Origin: Acidobacteriota bacterium
Lineage (GTDB): Bacteria; Acidobacteriota; Vicinamibacteria; Vicinamibacterales; UBA2999
DNA length: 64,000 bases
Direction: 5' to 3'
Assembly (NCBI GenBank): GCA_020851565.1
Contig: JADZCN010000124.1
Location: forward strand, 1 to 64,000
Part shown: in pieces, positions 33,951 through 43,148 of the stretch
Numbering within the stretch: position 1 is the first letter of the stretch
Layout: the number at the start of each line of letters is the position of its first letter
Translations under genes and position numbers: made by a program
The notes under the pieces: model-generated
Told to the model about the DNA's origin: nothing
The model's input: only the letters and a program-made list of their open reading frames with translations
Database searches by the model: none

Positions 33951-35225
33951 ATGCCCGCCCCCACCTCCCCGCTCCTGCAGCGCAGCCTCGCGGACGCCGA
34001 CCCGGAGATTGCCGCTGCCATCACCCACGAGGAACACCGACAGGCCACCGGAATCGAGCTCATCGCCTCGGAGAACTTCGTGAGCGAGGCCGTGCTCGAA
34101 GCGGCCGGCTCGGTGATGACGAACAAGTACGCGGAGGGCTATCCGGGGAAGCGCTATTACGGCGGCTGCGAGTTCGTGGACGTGGCCGAGTCGCTGGCCA
34201 TCTCACGGGCAAAGCAGCTCTTCGGGGCCGAGCACGTCAACGTGCAGCCGCATTCGGGCGCGCAGGCGAACATGAGCGTGTATTTCACCGTGCTGCAGCC
34301 GGGCGACACGGTGCTCGGGATGAACCTCGCGCACGGCGGGCACCTCACGCACGGCCATCCCCTCAACTTCTCGGGCAAGTTCTACAAGATCGTCCCCTAC
34401 GGCGTCCGCAAGGACGACGAGCGCATCGACTACGACGAGTTCGAGCGGCTCGCCCACGAGCACAAGCCGAAGATGATCGTCGTCGGGGCGAGCGCCTACC
34501 CGCGCGTCATCGACTTCGCGCGGGCCGGAGCGGTGGCACGGGCCGTCGGCGCGCCGCTGATGGTGGACATGGCCCACATCGCGGGCCTCGTGGCGGCGGG
34601 CGTGCATCCCAGCCCCGTCCCGCATGCGGACTTCGTCACGTCCACCACGCACAAGACGCTCCGGGGGCCGCGCGGGGGGCTCGTGCTGTGCCGTGAGCGG
34701 TACGCGAAGGACCTGGATCGCTCCCTGTTTCCCGGCGTGCAGGGCGGGCCGCTGATGCACGTCATCGCGGCCAAGGCGGTGTGCTTCAAGGAAGCGCTCG
34801 AGCCCTCGTTCGCCGAGTACCAGGCGCAGGTGGTCCGTAACGCGCAGCGGCTGGCCTCCGGCCTCGCCGCGGCGGGCTTCAGGCTCGTCAGCGGCGGCAC
34901 CGACAACCACCTCGTGCTCGTGGACGTCTTCTCGAAGGGCATCACGGGGAAAGTGGCCGAGCAGGCGCTCGGCCGCGCGGGGATCACGGTGAACAAGAAC
35001 GCCATCCCCTTCGACACCAACCCGCCAATGACGGCCAGCGGCATCCGCGTCGGCTCGCCTGCCGTCACGACGCGGGGCATGAAGGAAGCCGAGATGGACC
35101 AGATTGCCGGGTTCATCGCGCGTGTCCTCTCGTCGCCCGAGGACGACCGGGTGCTGGCCATGGTGAAGGCCGAGGTCGAGGCGCTGTGCCGGATGTTCCC
35201 GCTGTACCCGGAACGGCAGGGCTGA
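33951..35225 (+). CDS. glyA: Serine hydroxymethyltransferase
   Basis: 424 residues, standard length. Recognised by [40 protein letters not shown], the PLP-lysine block [14 protein letters not shown] and the tetrahydrofolate site region [15 protein letters not shown]. It converts serine and THF to glycine and 5,10-methylene-THF in the cytoplasm. Two other folate/one-carbon-linked genes (HutI and an FTCD_C cyclodeaminase) lie 5-7 kb downstream on the same strand. The helicase gene starts inside its 3' end in another frame. Confidence 0.97.
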   Translation: MPAPTSPLLQRSLADADPEIAAAITHEEHRQATGIELIASENFVSEAVLEAAGSVMTNKYAEGYPGKRYYGGCEFVDVAESLAISRAKQLFGAEHVNVQPHSGAQANMSVYFTVLQPGDTVLGMNLAHGGHLTHGHPLNFSGKFYKIVPYGVRKDDERIDYDEFERLAHEHKPKMIVVGASAYPRVIDFARAGAVARAVGAPLMVDMAHIAGLVAAGVHPSPVPHADFVTSTTHKTLRGPRGGLVLCRERYAKDLDRSLFPGVQGGPLMHVIAAKAVCFKEALEPSFAEYQAQVVRNAQRLASGLAAAGFRLVSGGTDNHLVLVDVFSKGITGKVAEQALGRAGITVNKNAIPFDTNPPMTASGIRVGSPAVTTRGMKEAEMDQIAGFIARVLSSPEDDRVLAMVKAEVEALCRMFPLYPERQG

Positions 35226-37168
35226 CCGCCGCCGTCGACGCCGTCTTCGCGGACGATGGGCCGCTGGCGCGCGCCCTTCCGCATTTCGAGCCTCGCGAGG
35301 GCCAGCGCATGATGGCCCGGGCCGTGGCCGAGACCCTGGAGCACGGCGGCGTCCTGCTCGCCGAGGCCGGGACCGGCACGGGCAAGACCCTCGCCTATCT
35401 CGTGCCCGCCATCCTGAGCGGCCGCCGCGTCCTGGTCTCCACCGGCACCAAGAACCTGCAGGAGCAGATCTATTTCAAGGACCTGCCCGTGCTGCAGCAG
35501 GCCCTGGGCGTCACCTTCACCGCGACGTACATGAAGGGGCGCGCGAACTACCTCTGCCTGCACCGGCTGCAGCAGGCGCGCGGTGCCGCCACCCCGGGCG
35601 CGGCAAGCGCCGAGCTCGAGGAGATTGCCGCCTGGGCGGAGACGACGGACACGGGAGATCGTGCGGAGCTCGCGGACCTTCCCGAGAACTCGCCGCTCTG
35701 GCACGACGTCGCCGCCACGGCTGATACGTGCCTCGGCAGCGACTGCCCGCAGTACCAGGAGTGCTTCGTGACGCGCATGCGCCAGCGCGCCGCCGCCTCG
35801 GACCTCGTCATCGTCAACCACCACCTGCTGTGCGCCGACGCGGCCGTGCGCCAAAGCTCCTACGGCGAGGTGATCCCCGCGTGCCAGTACGCGGTGGTGG
35901 ACGAGGCACACCAGCTCGAGGACGTGGCCACCCAGTACTTCGGCATCGCCGTCAGCAACTACCGGCTCGACGAGCTCGGACGCGACGCCGAGCGCATGCT
36001 GAACGCGGGCGTCGTGGCCGATGATGATGGGGCGCTGCGCAGGCAGGTGCGCCGGGTGGACGACCACGCGCGCGCCTTCTTCGGCGGCCTGACCCTCGCC
36101 CGCACCGCGCGGGGCGCCGCCAGCGAGCGCCTGCGCATTGGCCCCGACTGGTTCGGCGACATCGTCGACGACGGGCTCGCCCTGGTCAGCGCGCTGGACG
36201 GCTTCGAGGGCGCGATGAGCCTGGCCGCGGGATCGGCCGAGGGCAGCAGCGCCTCGGAGGACGTGCTGGCGCTGGCGCGCCGCGCCGCTGAGATCCGCGA
36301 CCAGCTGCGCTTCCTCATGGCGGCCTCCGACCCGCATCACGTGTACTTCGTGGAGACGCGGGGACGCGGCGTGTTCCTGCGGGCCGCGCCCATCGACGTC
36401 GCCGAGCTCCTGCAGGAGATGCTCTTCGACCGGATGCGCGCGAGCGTCCTCACCTCGGCCACGCTCACCGTGGAGGGATCGTTCGCCTACGTGCGCGGCA
36501 GGCTCGGCGTGGCCAACGCGGCCGAGGTGTCGATCCCGTCGGAGTTCGACTACGCGCGGCAGGCGGTTCTGTACCTGCCGCGCCGCATGCCGTCCCCCAA
36601 GGCGCCCGGGTTCGGCGAGGCGGCCGCGCGCGAGGTGCTGGAGATCCTGCGGCGCACCGAGGGTCGCGCGTTCGTGCTGTTCACCAGCTACGGCGTGTTG
36701 CGCGAGGTGCGCAGCCTCGTGGAGTTCGCGCTGCCCTACCCGCTGCTGGTCCAGGGCGACGCGCCCAGGAGCGTGCTGCTCCAGCGGTTCCGATCCACGC
36801 CGCACGCGGTGCTCCTGGCGACCTCGTCGTTCTGGCAGGGCGTGGACGTGGCCGGCGAGCAGCTGAGCTGCGTGATCATCGACAAGCTGCCATTCGCATC
36901 GCCGGGCGACCCCATCACGGCGGCGCGCGTGGAGGCCATCGCATCCGAAGGGGGCGACCCGTTCCACGACTACCAGGTGCCCCTGGCCGTCCTGACCATG
37001 CTGCAGGGCCTTGGGCGGCTCATCCGCCACCGCGAGGATCGCGGCGTGCTGGCCGTGCTGGATCCGCGCCTCCGCACCATGCCGTACGGCCGCCGGTTCC
37101 TGGATTCCTTCCCGCCGGCGCCGGTGACCTACGACCTCGATCACGTGGGGAAGTTCTTCACGGAGTAG
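35186..37168 (+). CDS. DinG/YoaC-type Fe-S ATP-dependent DNA helicase
   Basis: 660 residues from GTG 35186, overlapping glyA by 40 nt; the true start could be slightly later. XPD-like features are Walker [17 protein letters not shown] (near residue 60), DEAH box [14 protein letters not shown], and four Cys for a 4Fe-4S cluster ([23 protein letters not shown]). The C-terminal helicase motifs include [27 protein letters not shown] and [20 protein letters not shown]. It unwinds DNA 5' to 3' and is linked to repair or R-loop removal in related bacteria. Confidence 0.92.
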   Translation: MPDVPAVPGTAGLTAAVDAVFADDGPLARALPHFEPREGQRMMARAVAETLEHGGVLLAEAGTGTGKTLAYLVPAILSGRRVLVSTGTKNLQEQIYFKDLPVLQQALGVTFTATYMKGRANYLCLHRLQQARGAATPGAASAELEEIAAWAETTDTGDRAELADLPENSPLWHDVAATADTCLGSDCPQYQECFVTRMRQRAAASDLVIVNHHLLCADAAVRQSSYGEVIPACQYAVVDEAHQLEDVATQYFGIAVSNYRLDELGRDAERMLNAGVVADDDGALRRQVRRVDDHARAFFGGLTLARTARGAASERLRIGPDWFGDIVDDGLALVSALDGFEGAMSLAAGSAEGSSASEDVLALARRAAEIRDQLRFLMAASDPHHVYFVETRGRGVFLRAAPIDVAELLQEMLFDRMRASVLTSATLTVEGSFAYVRGRLGVANAAEVSIPSEFDYARQAVLYLPRRMPSPKAPGFGEAAAREVLEILRRTEGRAFVLFTSYGVLREVRSLVEFALPYPLLVQGDAPRSVLLQRFRSTPHAVLLATSSFWQGVDVAGEQLSCVIIDKLPFASPGDPITAARVEAIASEGGDPFHDYQVPLAVLTMLQGLGRLIRHREDRGVLAVLDPRLRTMPYGRRFLDSFPPAPVTYDLDHVGKFFTE

Positions 37169-37183
37169 TCTAAACTGTTCACA

Positions 37184-37222
37184 GCACGCGGGTTCAAGGC
37201 ACGCGGGTTCAAGGCACGAGGG
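37184..37222. repeat. Short tandem repeat of GGCACGCGGGTTCAA units
   Basis: Two and a half copies of a 15-nt unit lie just before the TPR-protein start, in the spacer after the helicase gene. Confidence 0.75.
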
Positions 37223-37229
37223 TGCTGAC

Positions 37230-38168
37230 ATGCTCAAGACACTGATGACGACACTGGCGGCCATCGCGGTCGTGTTGATGCTGGCCCCGGATGCGTGGGC
37301 ACAGTCCACGCTGATCAAGGGGAAGGTCCTCGACACCGAGGGGAAGCCCATCCAGGGCGCGACCGTGACCATCGAGCTCAAGACCGGCGCGCCGCGGAAA
37401 TACCAGACGAAGACCGACCGGCGGGGCGAGTTCGTGCAGCTGCTCACCGAGTCGGGCGAGTACCTCGTGACTGCCTCGTTCGAGAAGATTGGAACGGCGG
37501 CGGCCCCGGTGCGCGTGCGGCTGGGGGCCCCGGCCGACGTCACCATCACGCTGGCGCCGGGCGGCGGCGCCTCGCCCGAGGAGGCGAAGAAGAACGCCGA
37601 GCTGAAGAAGGCCTTCGACGACGGCGTCGCGGCCAGCCGTGCCGGCGATCACGATGCGGCCATCGCGAGCTTCACGGCCGCGGCGGGCCTCATGCCCAAC
37701 TGCCACGACTGCTACTACAACATCGGCGTCTCGCAGATGGCGAAGAAGGACGAGAAGGCGGCCGAGGAGTCGTGGAAGAAGGCCCTCGAGATCAGGCCGG
37801 ACTACGTCGAGGCGATGAACGCGCTGGCGACGCTCTACAACAACCAGAAGCGCTTCGACGAGGCGGCCGCGATGAGCGCGAAGGCCGCAGGGTCGGGCGG
37901 AGGCGCGGGCGGGTCCGCCGACGCCGTCTACAACCAGGGCATCATCCTGTGGAACCAGGGCAAGATCGCCGAGGCCAAGGCGAAGTTCGAGGAGACCATC
38001 AAGGCCGACCCGACCTACGCCGACGCCCACTACCAGATGGGCATGGCGCTGCTCAACGAAGGCAAGCTCCCCGAGGCCGTCGGCTCGTTCGAGACCTACC
38101 TCAAGCTCGCGCCCGACGGCCAGTTCGCCGCCCAGGCGAAAGCGATGGTGGCGCAGCTCAAGAAGTAG
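37230..38168 (+). CDS. Exported protein with carboxypeptidase-regulatory-like domain and TPRs
   Basis: 312 residues. The signal peptide (LAAIAVVLMLAPDAWAQS) is followed by a beta-sandwich (VLDTEGKPIQGATVTIELKT, GEFVQLLTESGEYLVTASF) at ~25-110. From ~125 there are about four TPR helix pairs (FDDGVAASRAGDHDAAIASF, YNIGVSQMAKKDEKAAEESW, YNQGIILWNQGKIAEAKAKF, YQMGMALLNEGKLPEAVGSF). This combination is common in Acidobacteria for periplasmic scaffold proteins. No enzymatic motif is present. Confidence 0.82.
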   Translation: MLKTLMTTLAAIAVVLMLAPDAWAQSTLIKGKVLDTEGKPIQGATVTIELKTGAPRKYQTKTDRRGEFVQLLTESGEYLVTASFEKIGTAAAPVRVRLGAPADVTITLAPGGGASPEEAKKNAELKKAFDDGVAASRAGDHDAAIASFTAAAGLMPNCHDCYYNIGVSQMAKKDEKAAEESWKKALEIRPDYVEAMNALATLYNNQKRFDEAAAMSAKAAGSGGGAGGSADAVYNQGIILWNQGKIAEAKAKFEETIKADPTYADAHYQMGMALLNEGKLPEAVGSFETYLKLAPDGQFAAQAKAMVAQLKK

Positions 38169-38248
38169 GTGCGGGCGGCGGCGACCAGAGCGAAGATACG
38201 TGCGAACTTGCGCACATTCGTGCAAAATGGCGGCGGCGAGGCGGTGGC

Positions 38249-38977
38249 GTGAGTGAGATAGCCGCGAACCTCGCGCGCGTGCGGGACCGGATGGGGGAGG
38301 CTGCCCTGCGGGCGGGGCGGCGGCCGGAGGACGTACGGCTCGTCGCCGTGTCCAAGACGTTTCCCATCGAGGCCGTCCGCGAGGCGTACGACGCCGGGCA
38401 GCGCGAGTTCGGCGAGAACAAGGTGCAGGAAGCCCTGCAGAAGATCGACCTTCAGGCCGACATGCGGATCGGGTGGCACCTGATAGGCCACCTGCAGTCG
38501 AACAAGGCCAGGAAGGCCGCCGCCCGCATGGACTGGATTCACGCCATCGACAGCGTGGAACTGCTCCGGCGCGTGGACGAGGCGGCGACGGCCGCGGGAC
38601 GGTCGGTGAACGTGCTGGTCCAGGTGGACCTCGCGCTCGAAGCCACCAAGCACGGGGCGCCGGTGGAGGCCGTGCCGGACATCCTGGCCGCCGCCCGCGG
38701 CCTCGAGGGCGCCCGGCTGGCGGGGCTGATGCTGCTGCCGCCGCTCGTCGAGCAGGCGGAGGATGCCCGGCCCTGGTTCAGACAGTTGCGTGCGCTGCGG
38801 GATCGGTGGGTGGAGGACGGCACCCCGGCCGGGCAGCTCCGGGAGCTCTCAATGGGGATGAGCCACGATTTCGAAGTGGCCATCGAGGAAGGCGCCACGA
38901 TGGTGCGCGTGGGAAGCGCGATCTTCGGGGCGCGGTTCTACGGCCCGCCGGCCGTGAAAGGTTCGCAGACGCCATGA
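38249..38977 (+). CDS. YggS/PROSC family PLP homeostasis protein
   Basis: 242 residues from GTG 38249; an open frame continues upstream without support. Conserved blocks are LVAVSKTFPIEAVREAYDAG with the PLP-binding Lys, FGENKVQEALQKI, WHLIGHLQSNKARKAA, LSMGMSHDFEVAIEEGATMV and VRVGSAIFG. YggS binds PLP without enzyme activity and maintains vitamin B6 and amino acid balance in the cytoplasm. Its stop overlaps the divIVA-like start by ATGA; yggS next to division genes is a widely conserved neighbourhood. Confidence 0.93.
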   Translation: MSEIAANLARVRDRMGEAALRAGRRPEDVRLVAVSKTFPIEAVREAYDAGQREFGENKVQEALQKIDLQADMRIGWHLIGHLQSNKARKAAARMDWIHAIDSVELLRRVDEAATAAGRSVNVLVQVDLALEATKHGAPVEAVPDILAAARGLEGARLAGLMLLPPLVEQAEDARPWFRQLRALRDRWVEDGTPAGQLRELSMGMSHDFEVAIEEGATMVRVGSAIFGARFYGPPAVKGSQTP

Positions 38978-39546
38978 AGGTGACACCGCTCGACCTGCGC
39001 CAGCAGCGATTCCAGACCGTGATGCGCGGCTACGACCGTGGCGAGGTGACCGCGTTCCTGAACGAGGTGGCGGACGATTACGAGAACGCCCTCCGCGAGA
39101 CCGACCGGCTCCGCCAGGAGGTCACCAAGCTCGAGGCCGTGCTCGCCGAGCACCGCGGGCAGGAGCGCAACCTGCGCAACACGCTGCTGACGGCCCAGAA
39201 GATGGCCGACGAGATCAAGGACACCGCCACGGCAGAGGCCGAGCGGATCCTGCGCGAGGCCGAGGGCCGCGCCGATCTCATCGTCCAGAAGTCGCAGGCG
39301 CGCATCGAGGACGTCCAGCGCGAAATCGAGGGGATGAAGTCGAAGCGCAAGGAGGTGGAGTCGAGCGTCGAGGCGCTCATCACCACGCTCCAGGGCACGC
39401 TGTCCTTCATCCGCGAGCAGGACGCGAAGGCGCGCGACGAAAAGGTGCTGCTGCTCCACCGCCCCAAGCAGGCGGAGCCTCCGGCGCCGGCCAGCCCGCA
39501 GGCGCTCGTCACGATCGACGAGCAGCGGGCATCCTCGCAGGGCTAG
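38974..39546 (+). CDS. DivIVA domain protein
   Basis: 190 residues. The N-terminal lipid-binding segment is TPLDLRQQRFQTVMRGYDRG, followed by EVTAFLNEVADDYENALRET, the canonical DivIVA start. The remainder is a long coiled coil (RLRQEVTKLEAVLAEHRGQE, AERILREAEGRADLIVQKSQ). It recognises negatively curved membrane at poles or septa. It overlaps yggS by 4 nt and is followed after 9 nt by the DUF167 gene, as in many yggS-division clusters. Confidence 0.93.
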   Translation: MKVTPLDLRQQRFQTVMRGYDRGEVTAFLNEVADDYENALRETDRLRQEVTKLEAVLAEHRGQERNLRNTLLTAQKMADEIKDTATAEAERILREAEGRADLIVQKSQARIEDVQREIEGMKSKRKEVESSVEALITTLQGTLSFIREQDAKARDEKVLLLHRPKQAEPPAPASPQALVTIDEQRASSQG

Positions 39547-39555
39547 CTGGCCCGG

Positions 39556-39825
39556 GTGACCTGCGAGCTCGCCGTCCGCGTCATCCCGCGCGCATCGAAA
39601 GCCGGGGTCGCCGGCACGCGCGACAACGCCATTCTCGTCAGGCTGGGCGCGGCGCCCGTTGAGGGTGCCGCCAACGCTGAACTCATCGACACCCTCGCCC
39701 GCGCGCTCGGCGTGCCCAGGCGCGCCATCACCATCACCGCCGGCGCCTCGTCTCGCAGCAAGCGCGTGCGCGTAGAGGGCCTGTCGCGCGACGCGGCCCT
39801 CCAGAAGCTCGGCCTCACCCCATGA
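39556..39825 (+). CDS. DUF167 (YggU) family protein
   Basis: 89 residues from GTG 39556. The family pattern AVRVIPRASKAGVAGTRDNA, VRLGAAPVEGAANAELIDTL and ITITAGASSRSKRVRVEGLS is complete. The function is unknown, but it is commonly placed beside yggS and division genes. Its stop overlaps the hutI start by ATGA. Confidence 0.92.
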   Translation: MTCELAVRVIPRASKAGVAGTRDNAILVRLGAAPVEGAANAELIDTLARALGVPRRAITITAGASSRSKRVRVEGLSRDAALQKLGLTP

Positions 39826-41069
39826 TCACCGCCGACCTGCTCATCGACCACGCCGACCTCGTCGCCACCTGTGCGGGGCCCGCGCCGCGCGGCGGCGGTG
39901 CGCAGGGTGACATCGCCGCAGTGCCGCATGCCTCCGTCGCGTCCTCGGGCGGCCGGATCGTGTTCGTCGGTCCCGCGGAGGAGTGCCGCCGGCAGGTCTC
40001 GCTCGAACCAGGCGCGACCGTCGTCGCCGGGCGCGGGCGCACGGTGGTGCCCGGGTTCGTGGATCCGCACACCCATCTCGTCTTCGCGGGGGACCGGCGT
40101 GACGAGCTGCAACGCCGGCTCGCCGGCGCCACCTACGCGGAGATCGCGGCGGGGGGCGGCGGCATCGTCAAGACGGTGGCCGCCACGCGCGCGGCAAGCG
40201 TGGAGGAGCTGGTGAGGGCGGCGCGCCCGCGCCTGGCCTCCATGCTGGCGCATGGCACCACCACCGCCGAGGTCAAGAGTGGGTACGGCCTCGACGTGGA
40301 GTCGGAGCTGAAGATGCTCCGCGCCATCCGGCAACTGGCCGCGGAACAGCCCGTCGCGCTCGCGGCCACGTTCATGGGCGCGCACGAGTATCCCGTGGAC
40401 TACCGCGATACACGCGCGGCGTACGTGGATCTGGTCGTGCGCGAGATGATCCCCGCCGTCGCGCGCGAGGGCCTGGCGGAGTGGTGCGACGTCTTCTGCG
40501 AGCGGGGCGTGTTCACCCCGGAGGAGTCGAAGGCCATCCTGCTGGCGGGACTCACGCACGGCCTGAAGGCGCGGATCCACGCCGACGAGCTGGCCCTGAG
40601 CGGAGGGTCCGCCGTGGCCGCCGACGTGGGCGCGCGGTCGGCGGATCACCTGATCTTCGTGGACGAGGCGCATGCGGACCGCCTCGCCGAGTGCGGCGTG
40701 GTCGCCACCCTGCTGCCGGCGGCCGCGTTCTTCCTGAAACTGGGCCGCTTCGCCCCGGCGCGCATGCTCATCGAGCGCGGCGTGCCCGTGGCCCTGGCCA
40801 CCGATCTCAACCCCGGAGGCGGCTTCACGCCCTCCATGCCGTTCGTGATGGCGCTGGCGTGCTTCGGCATGCACATGACGCTCGAGGAGGCGCTGGTCGC
40901 CTCCACTATCAACGCGGCCGCGTCGCTCGATCGCCAGACGGTGGCCGGCAGTCTCGAGGTCGGCAAGCCCCTGGACGCCGTCGTCATCGACGGCCCGCTG
41001 AGCGAGCTCGTGCGCGTCGGCGCCCCGGTGATCGGCGCCGTCATCAAACAGGGGCGCGTAGTCGCGTAG
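39822..41069 (+). CDS. hutI: Imidazolonepropionase
   Basis: 415 residues. The amidohydrolase metal site FVDPHTHLVFAGDRRDEL, then GGGIVKTVAATRAASVEELV, TTAEVKSGYGLDVESELKML, HIHADELALSG-like RIHADELALSGGSAVA, and LATDLNPGGGFTPSMPFVMA identify HutI. It opens 4-imidazolone-5-propionate to N-formimidoyl-glutamate in histidine degradation. hutH, hutU and hutG are not seen nearby. The FTCD_C gene that follows fits as the next step through formimino-THF. An internal AT-poor loop (APRGGGAQGDIAAVPHAS) lengthens the N-terminal beta domain slightly. Confidence 0.95.
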   Translation: MITADLLIDHADLVATCAGPAPRGGGAQGDIAAVPHASVASSGGRIVFVGPAEECRRQVSLEPGATVVAGRGRTVVPGFVDPHTHLVFAGDRRDELQRRLAGATYAEIAAGGGGIVKTVAATRAASVEELVRAARPRLASMLAHGTTTAEVKSGYGLDVESELKMLRAIRQLAAEQPVALAATFMGAHEYPVDYRDTRAAYVDLVVREMIPAVAREGLAEWCDVFCERGVFTPEESKAILLAGLTHGLKARIHADELALSGGSAVAADVGARSADHLIFVDEAHADRLAECGVVATLLPAAAFFLKLGRFAPARMLIERGVPVALATDLNPGGGFTPSMPFVMALACFGMHMTLEEALVASTINAAASLDRQTVAGSLEVGKPLDAVVIDGPLSELVRVGAPVIGAVIKQGRVVA

Positions 41070-41072
41070 AAA

Positions 41073-41160
41073 TCCCAGAACCCCAGAACCCCAGAACCCC
41101 AGAACCCCAGAACCTCAGAACCTCAGAACCCGAGAACTCAGAACCCGAGAACTCAGAACC
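41073..41160. repeat. Tandem repeat of CAGAACCCC/CAGAACCTC units (family B, complement)
   Basis: About nine imperfect 9-nt units fill the whole gap between hutI and the cyclodeaminase gene, up to its ATG. No separate SD is visible for that gene. Confidence 0.85.
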
Positions 41161-41778
41161 ATGTCCTTCTCGACACTGACCTTGAGAGCCTTCCTCGACC
41201 GTCTCGCCAGTTCGGAACCCACACCCGGCGGCGGCACGGCTTCGGCCGTCACCGGCGCCATGGGCACGGCGCTCCTGATCATGGTGGCCGGCCTCCCCAA
41301 GACGCGCACGAACACCGACGAGGAGCGTGCCGCCCTTGCGACCGTGCGCGGGCGGCTCGTGCCCATTCGCGAGGCCCTCGAGCGCTCGGCGGACGCTGAT
41401 GCCGGAGCGTTCGACGAGGTCCTGGCGGCGTACCGGCTGCCGAAGGTGACCGACGAGGAGAAAGCCGTGCGGAAGGCGGCGATCCAGCAGGCGATGGGTC
41501 ACGCCATCGAGGCGCCGCTCGAGACCCTGCGCCTCGCGGCCGAGGCGCTCGACCTCGCGGAGACGGTGGCGAGGCACGGCGTGCCCTCGGCCTCGAGCGA
41601 CGTGGGCGTCGCTGCGGGGCTGCTGCTGGCGGCCGCCGAGGGCGGCGCGGCGAATGTCAGGGTCAACCTCGGAAGCGTGTCGGACGAAGCGCGCCGCGTC
41701 CAGTGGGCCGCGGAGGCCGATCGCCTGTCCGCGAGCGCGACCGAGGCGGTCGGGAGGGCTCGCGCGGCGCTGTCCTGA
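41161..41778 (+). CDS. Cyclodeaminase/cyclohydrolase (FTCD_C) family protein
   Basis: 205 residues, all helical, starting LTLRAFLDRLASSEPTPGGG. The PGGGTASAVTGAMGTALLIM block is the FTCD_C folate-site signature. Later segments include AYRLPKVTDEEKAVRKAAIQ and SASSDVGVAAGLLLAAAEGG. Enzymes of this family convert formimino-THF to methenyl-THF plus ammonia, or methenyl-THF to formyl-THF. With HutI directly upstream the formimidoyl-THF cyclodeaminase role is likely. The transferase half (FTCD_N) is not encoded here. Confidence 0.9.
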   Translation: MSFSTLTLRAFLDRLASSEPTPGGGTASAVTGAMGTALLIMVAGLPKTRTNTDEERAALATVRGRLVPIREALERSADADAGAFDEVLAAYRLPKVTDEEKAVRKAAIQQAMGHAIEAPLETLRLAAEALDLAETVARHGVPSASSDVGVAAGLLLAAAEGGAANVRVNLGSVSDEARRVQWAAEADRLSASATEAVGRARAALS

Positions 41779-41790
41779 GGTCCTCCCCGG

Positions 41791-41820
41791 CCCGGCGGCC
41801 CCCAGGGGGGGCCGGCCCGG
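41791..41820. terminator. GC-rich hairpin between convergent genes
   Basis: CGGCCCCC / GGGGGCCG arms with a 3-nt loop and outer CCGG pairing lie in the gap after the cyclodeaminase stop and before the end of the convergent small gene. There is no U-tract. Confidence 0.5.
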
Positions 41821-42192
41821 TCAGCGCCGGCTTCTCGACCCGCCGCGCGGACGCGTGTCCTCGAGCAACCGCACCTGTACGGACGTCTCGAAGTCCCAGG
41901 TGCGCTTGTAGAAGCCCGGCAGCAGGTCCACGGTGTCCGTGTACGGTGCGTCGATGGTCACCTGATACGGCAGGCGCCGCACGGTGAGCGCCTGCGCCGC
42001 CAGTGGGATCTCGTGGTCGGCCGCGATCTCGAGCACCCGGTCGGCCAGTTCCTCTTCGGTCCGGCTCCCCGCAAACAGCATGGCCTCCTGGAGCGCATCG
42101 ACGAAGGCGTAGTGCTTGATGGCGGCGCGGCCGGCCTGCACGGTGGCCGTCACCAGGATGGCGGCGACGAGGAGCTTGATGATGGTCTTCAT
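41821..42192 (-). CDS. Small membrane-anchored or exported protein
   Basis: 123 residues from ATG 42192; the frame is open further upstream without a signal. The N-terminal hydrophobic helix (TIIKLLVAAILVTATVQAGR) is followed by AIKHYAFVDALQEAMLFAGS, TEEELADRVLEIAADHEIPL, and TIDAPYTDTVDLLPGFYKRT with WDFETSVQVRLLE. The layout recalls DUF4845-like pilin-type proteins (N-terminal helix, then a small alpha/beta domain), but I cannot assign a family with certainty. Confidence 0.65.
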   Translation of the reverse strand: MKTIIKLLVAAILVTATVQAGRAAIKHYAFVDALQEAMLFAGSRTEEELADRVLEIAADHEIPLAAQALTVRRLPYQVTIDAPYTDTVDLLPGFYKRTWDFETSVQVRLLEDTRPRGGSRSRR

Positions 42193-42553
42193 GGGCAACC
42201 GGTGTCGGCGGGCCCGAGGGGACAGGCCGGCCTTCTCGTCACGTCCTATCCCTCCCCTATCGGTCGGCGCCTGCCCGGACTGTAGCCCTGGAGTGGCTCG
42301 TCCCGGGCCCGACAGCCACCGGGACCACGGTGGTCCTGCAGACACGGGAAAACTGGTGCAAACGACCTGAACGCTCCCCGTGTCCGGCCGTCACACCACC
42401 GCTCTAGACCGCGGCGTGGGCAACGGCACGCCCACAAAGGGCACCCGGATGCCCCCCCGCGCCGAATCGCCGCTCCGTCACGGCCCTCCGCGAGGTAATC
42501 GCGCTCCGACAGGCTGGCACGAGCATTGATGCTGGGGCGTGCAGGAGAAGCTC
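42193..42553. other. Divergent intergenic region with a 15-bp palindrome
   Basis: 361 nt between two divergent genes. It holds the perfect palindrome GGACCACGGTGGTCC at 42322-42336. No convincing -35/-10 pair and no tRNA or small-RNA fold was recognised. Overall it is GC-rich and unlike the repeat-filled gaps elsewhere. Confidence 0.5.
42322..42336. promoter_or_regulatory. Palindrome GGACCACGGTGGTCC, candidate operator
   Basis: Two 7-bp arms around a central G, perfectly complementary, in the middle of the divergent gap. It could bind a dimeric regulator or fold as a hairpin. No regulator gene is adjacent. Confidence 0.35.
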
Positions 42554-43126
42554 ATGACAACCATTCGCGCAGCCGCCTGTGCCGTGGCGCTCCTGGCGCT
42601 GCCGGTGTCGATATCCGGCGCTGCCCCCGTACAGGCCGTCAATCCGACGGCGGCGGCCATCCACGCCTTCCGGCAGAAGGTCGCCGATTACGTCAAGGTC
42701 CACCGGGAGGCCGACTCGAAGGTCCCAAGCCTCACCGAGACCAACGACCCGACGAAGATCGCGGTGCGCGAGGCAGCGCTCGGCCAGGCGATTCGTGAGC
42801 TGCGCGCGGGCGCACGCCCCGGGGACATCTTCGTCGCGGAGGTCCGGCCGCACCTGATCGCACTGATACAGCGCGACTTCGCGAAGCGGTCCCGCACGTC
42901 GCGTCGCGCGCTCGTCGAGGACCAGCCCGCGACGCTGGCGCTCGAGGTCAACATGACCTACCCCACCGCAATCCCGCTGGCCACCTTTCCGGGAAAGCTG
43001 CTGCGCACGCTGCCCGATCTGCCCCCCGAGCTCGAGTACCGCATCGTGGGCCGCCACCTGATCCTCCGTGACGTGAAGGCCAACATCGTCGTGGACTTCA
43101 TCCGCGACGCGGTGCCGACGACGTGA
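42554..43126 (+). CDS. Exported protein of unknown function, first gene of phosphatase/kinase-like operon
   Basis: 190 residues from ATG 42554 (AGGAG 6 nt upstream). The Sec signal peptide (ACAVALLALPVSISGAAPVQ) is followed by a helical N-half (AIHAFRQKVADYVKVHREAD, IRELRAGARPGDIFVAEVRP) and a strand-rich C-half (TLALEVNMTYPTAIPLATFP, YRIVGRHLILRDVKANIVVD). No known domain was recognised. It is followed after 22 nt by the metallophosphatase gene and is probably cotranscribed with the next three genes. Confidence 0.75.
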   Translation: MTTIRAAACAVALLALPVSISGAAPVQAVNPTAAAIHAFRQKVADYVKVHREADSKVPSLTETNDPTKIAVREAALGQAIRELRAGARPGDIFVAEVRPHLIALIQRDFAKRSRTSRRALVEDQPATLALEVNMTYPTAIPLATFPGKLLRTLPDLPPELEYRIVGRHLILRDVKANIVVDFIRDAVPTT

Positions 43127-43148
43127 CGCGCGAGCCGAGGTGAGACGT

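Noticed and set aside
37184-37222. A tRNA T-arm, suggested by the word GGGTTCAA
   Set aside because: The word is simply repeated in a 15-nt direct repeat; no acceptor or anticodon stems exist.
34496-37549. A 1017-residue open frame on the minus strand opposite glyA and the DinG-like helicase
   Set aside because: Low-complexity Arg/His/Gly-rich translation with no domain, fully antisense to two genes with strong motifs; a product of high GC content.
42193-42553. A tRNA or small RNA gene in the divergent gap
   Set aside because: No cloverleaf or CCA-like end was found; only one palindrome is evident.
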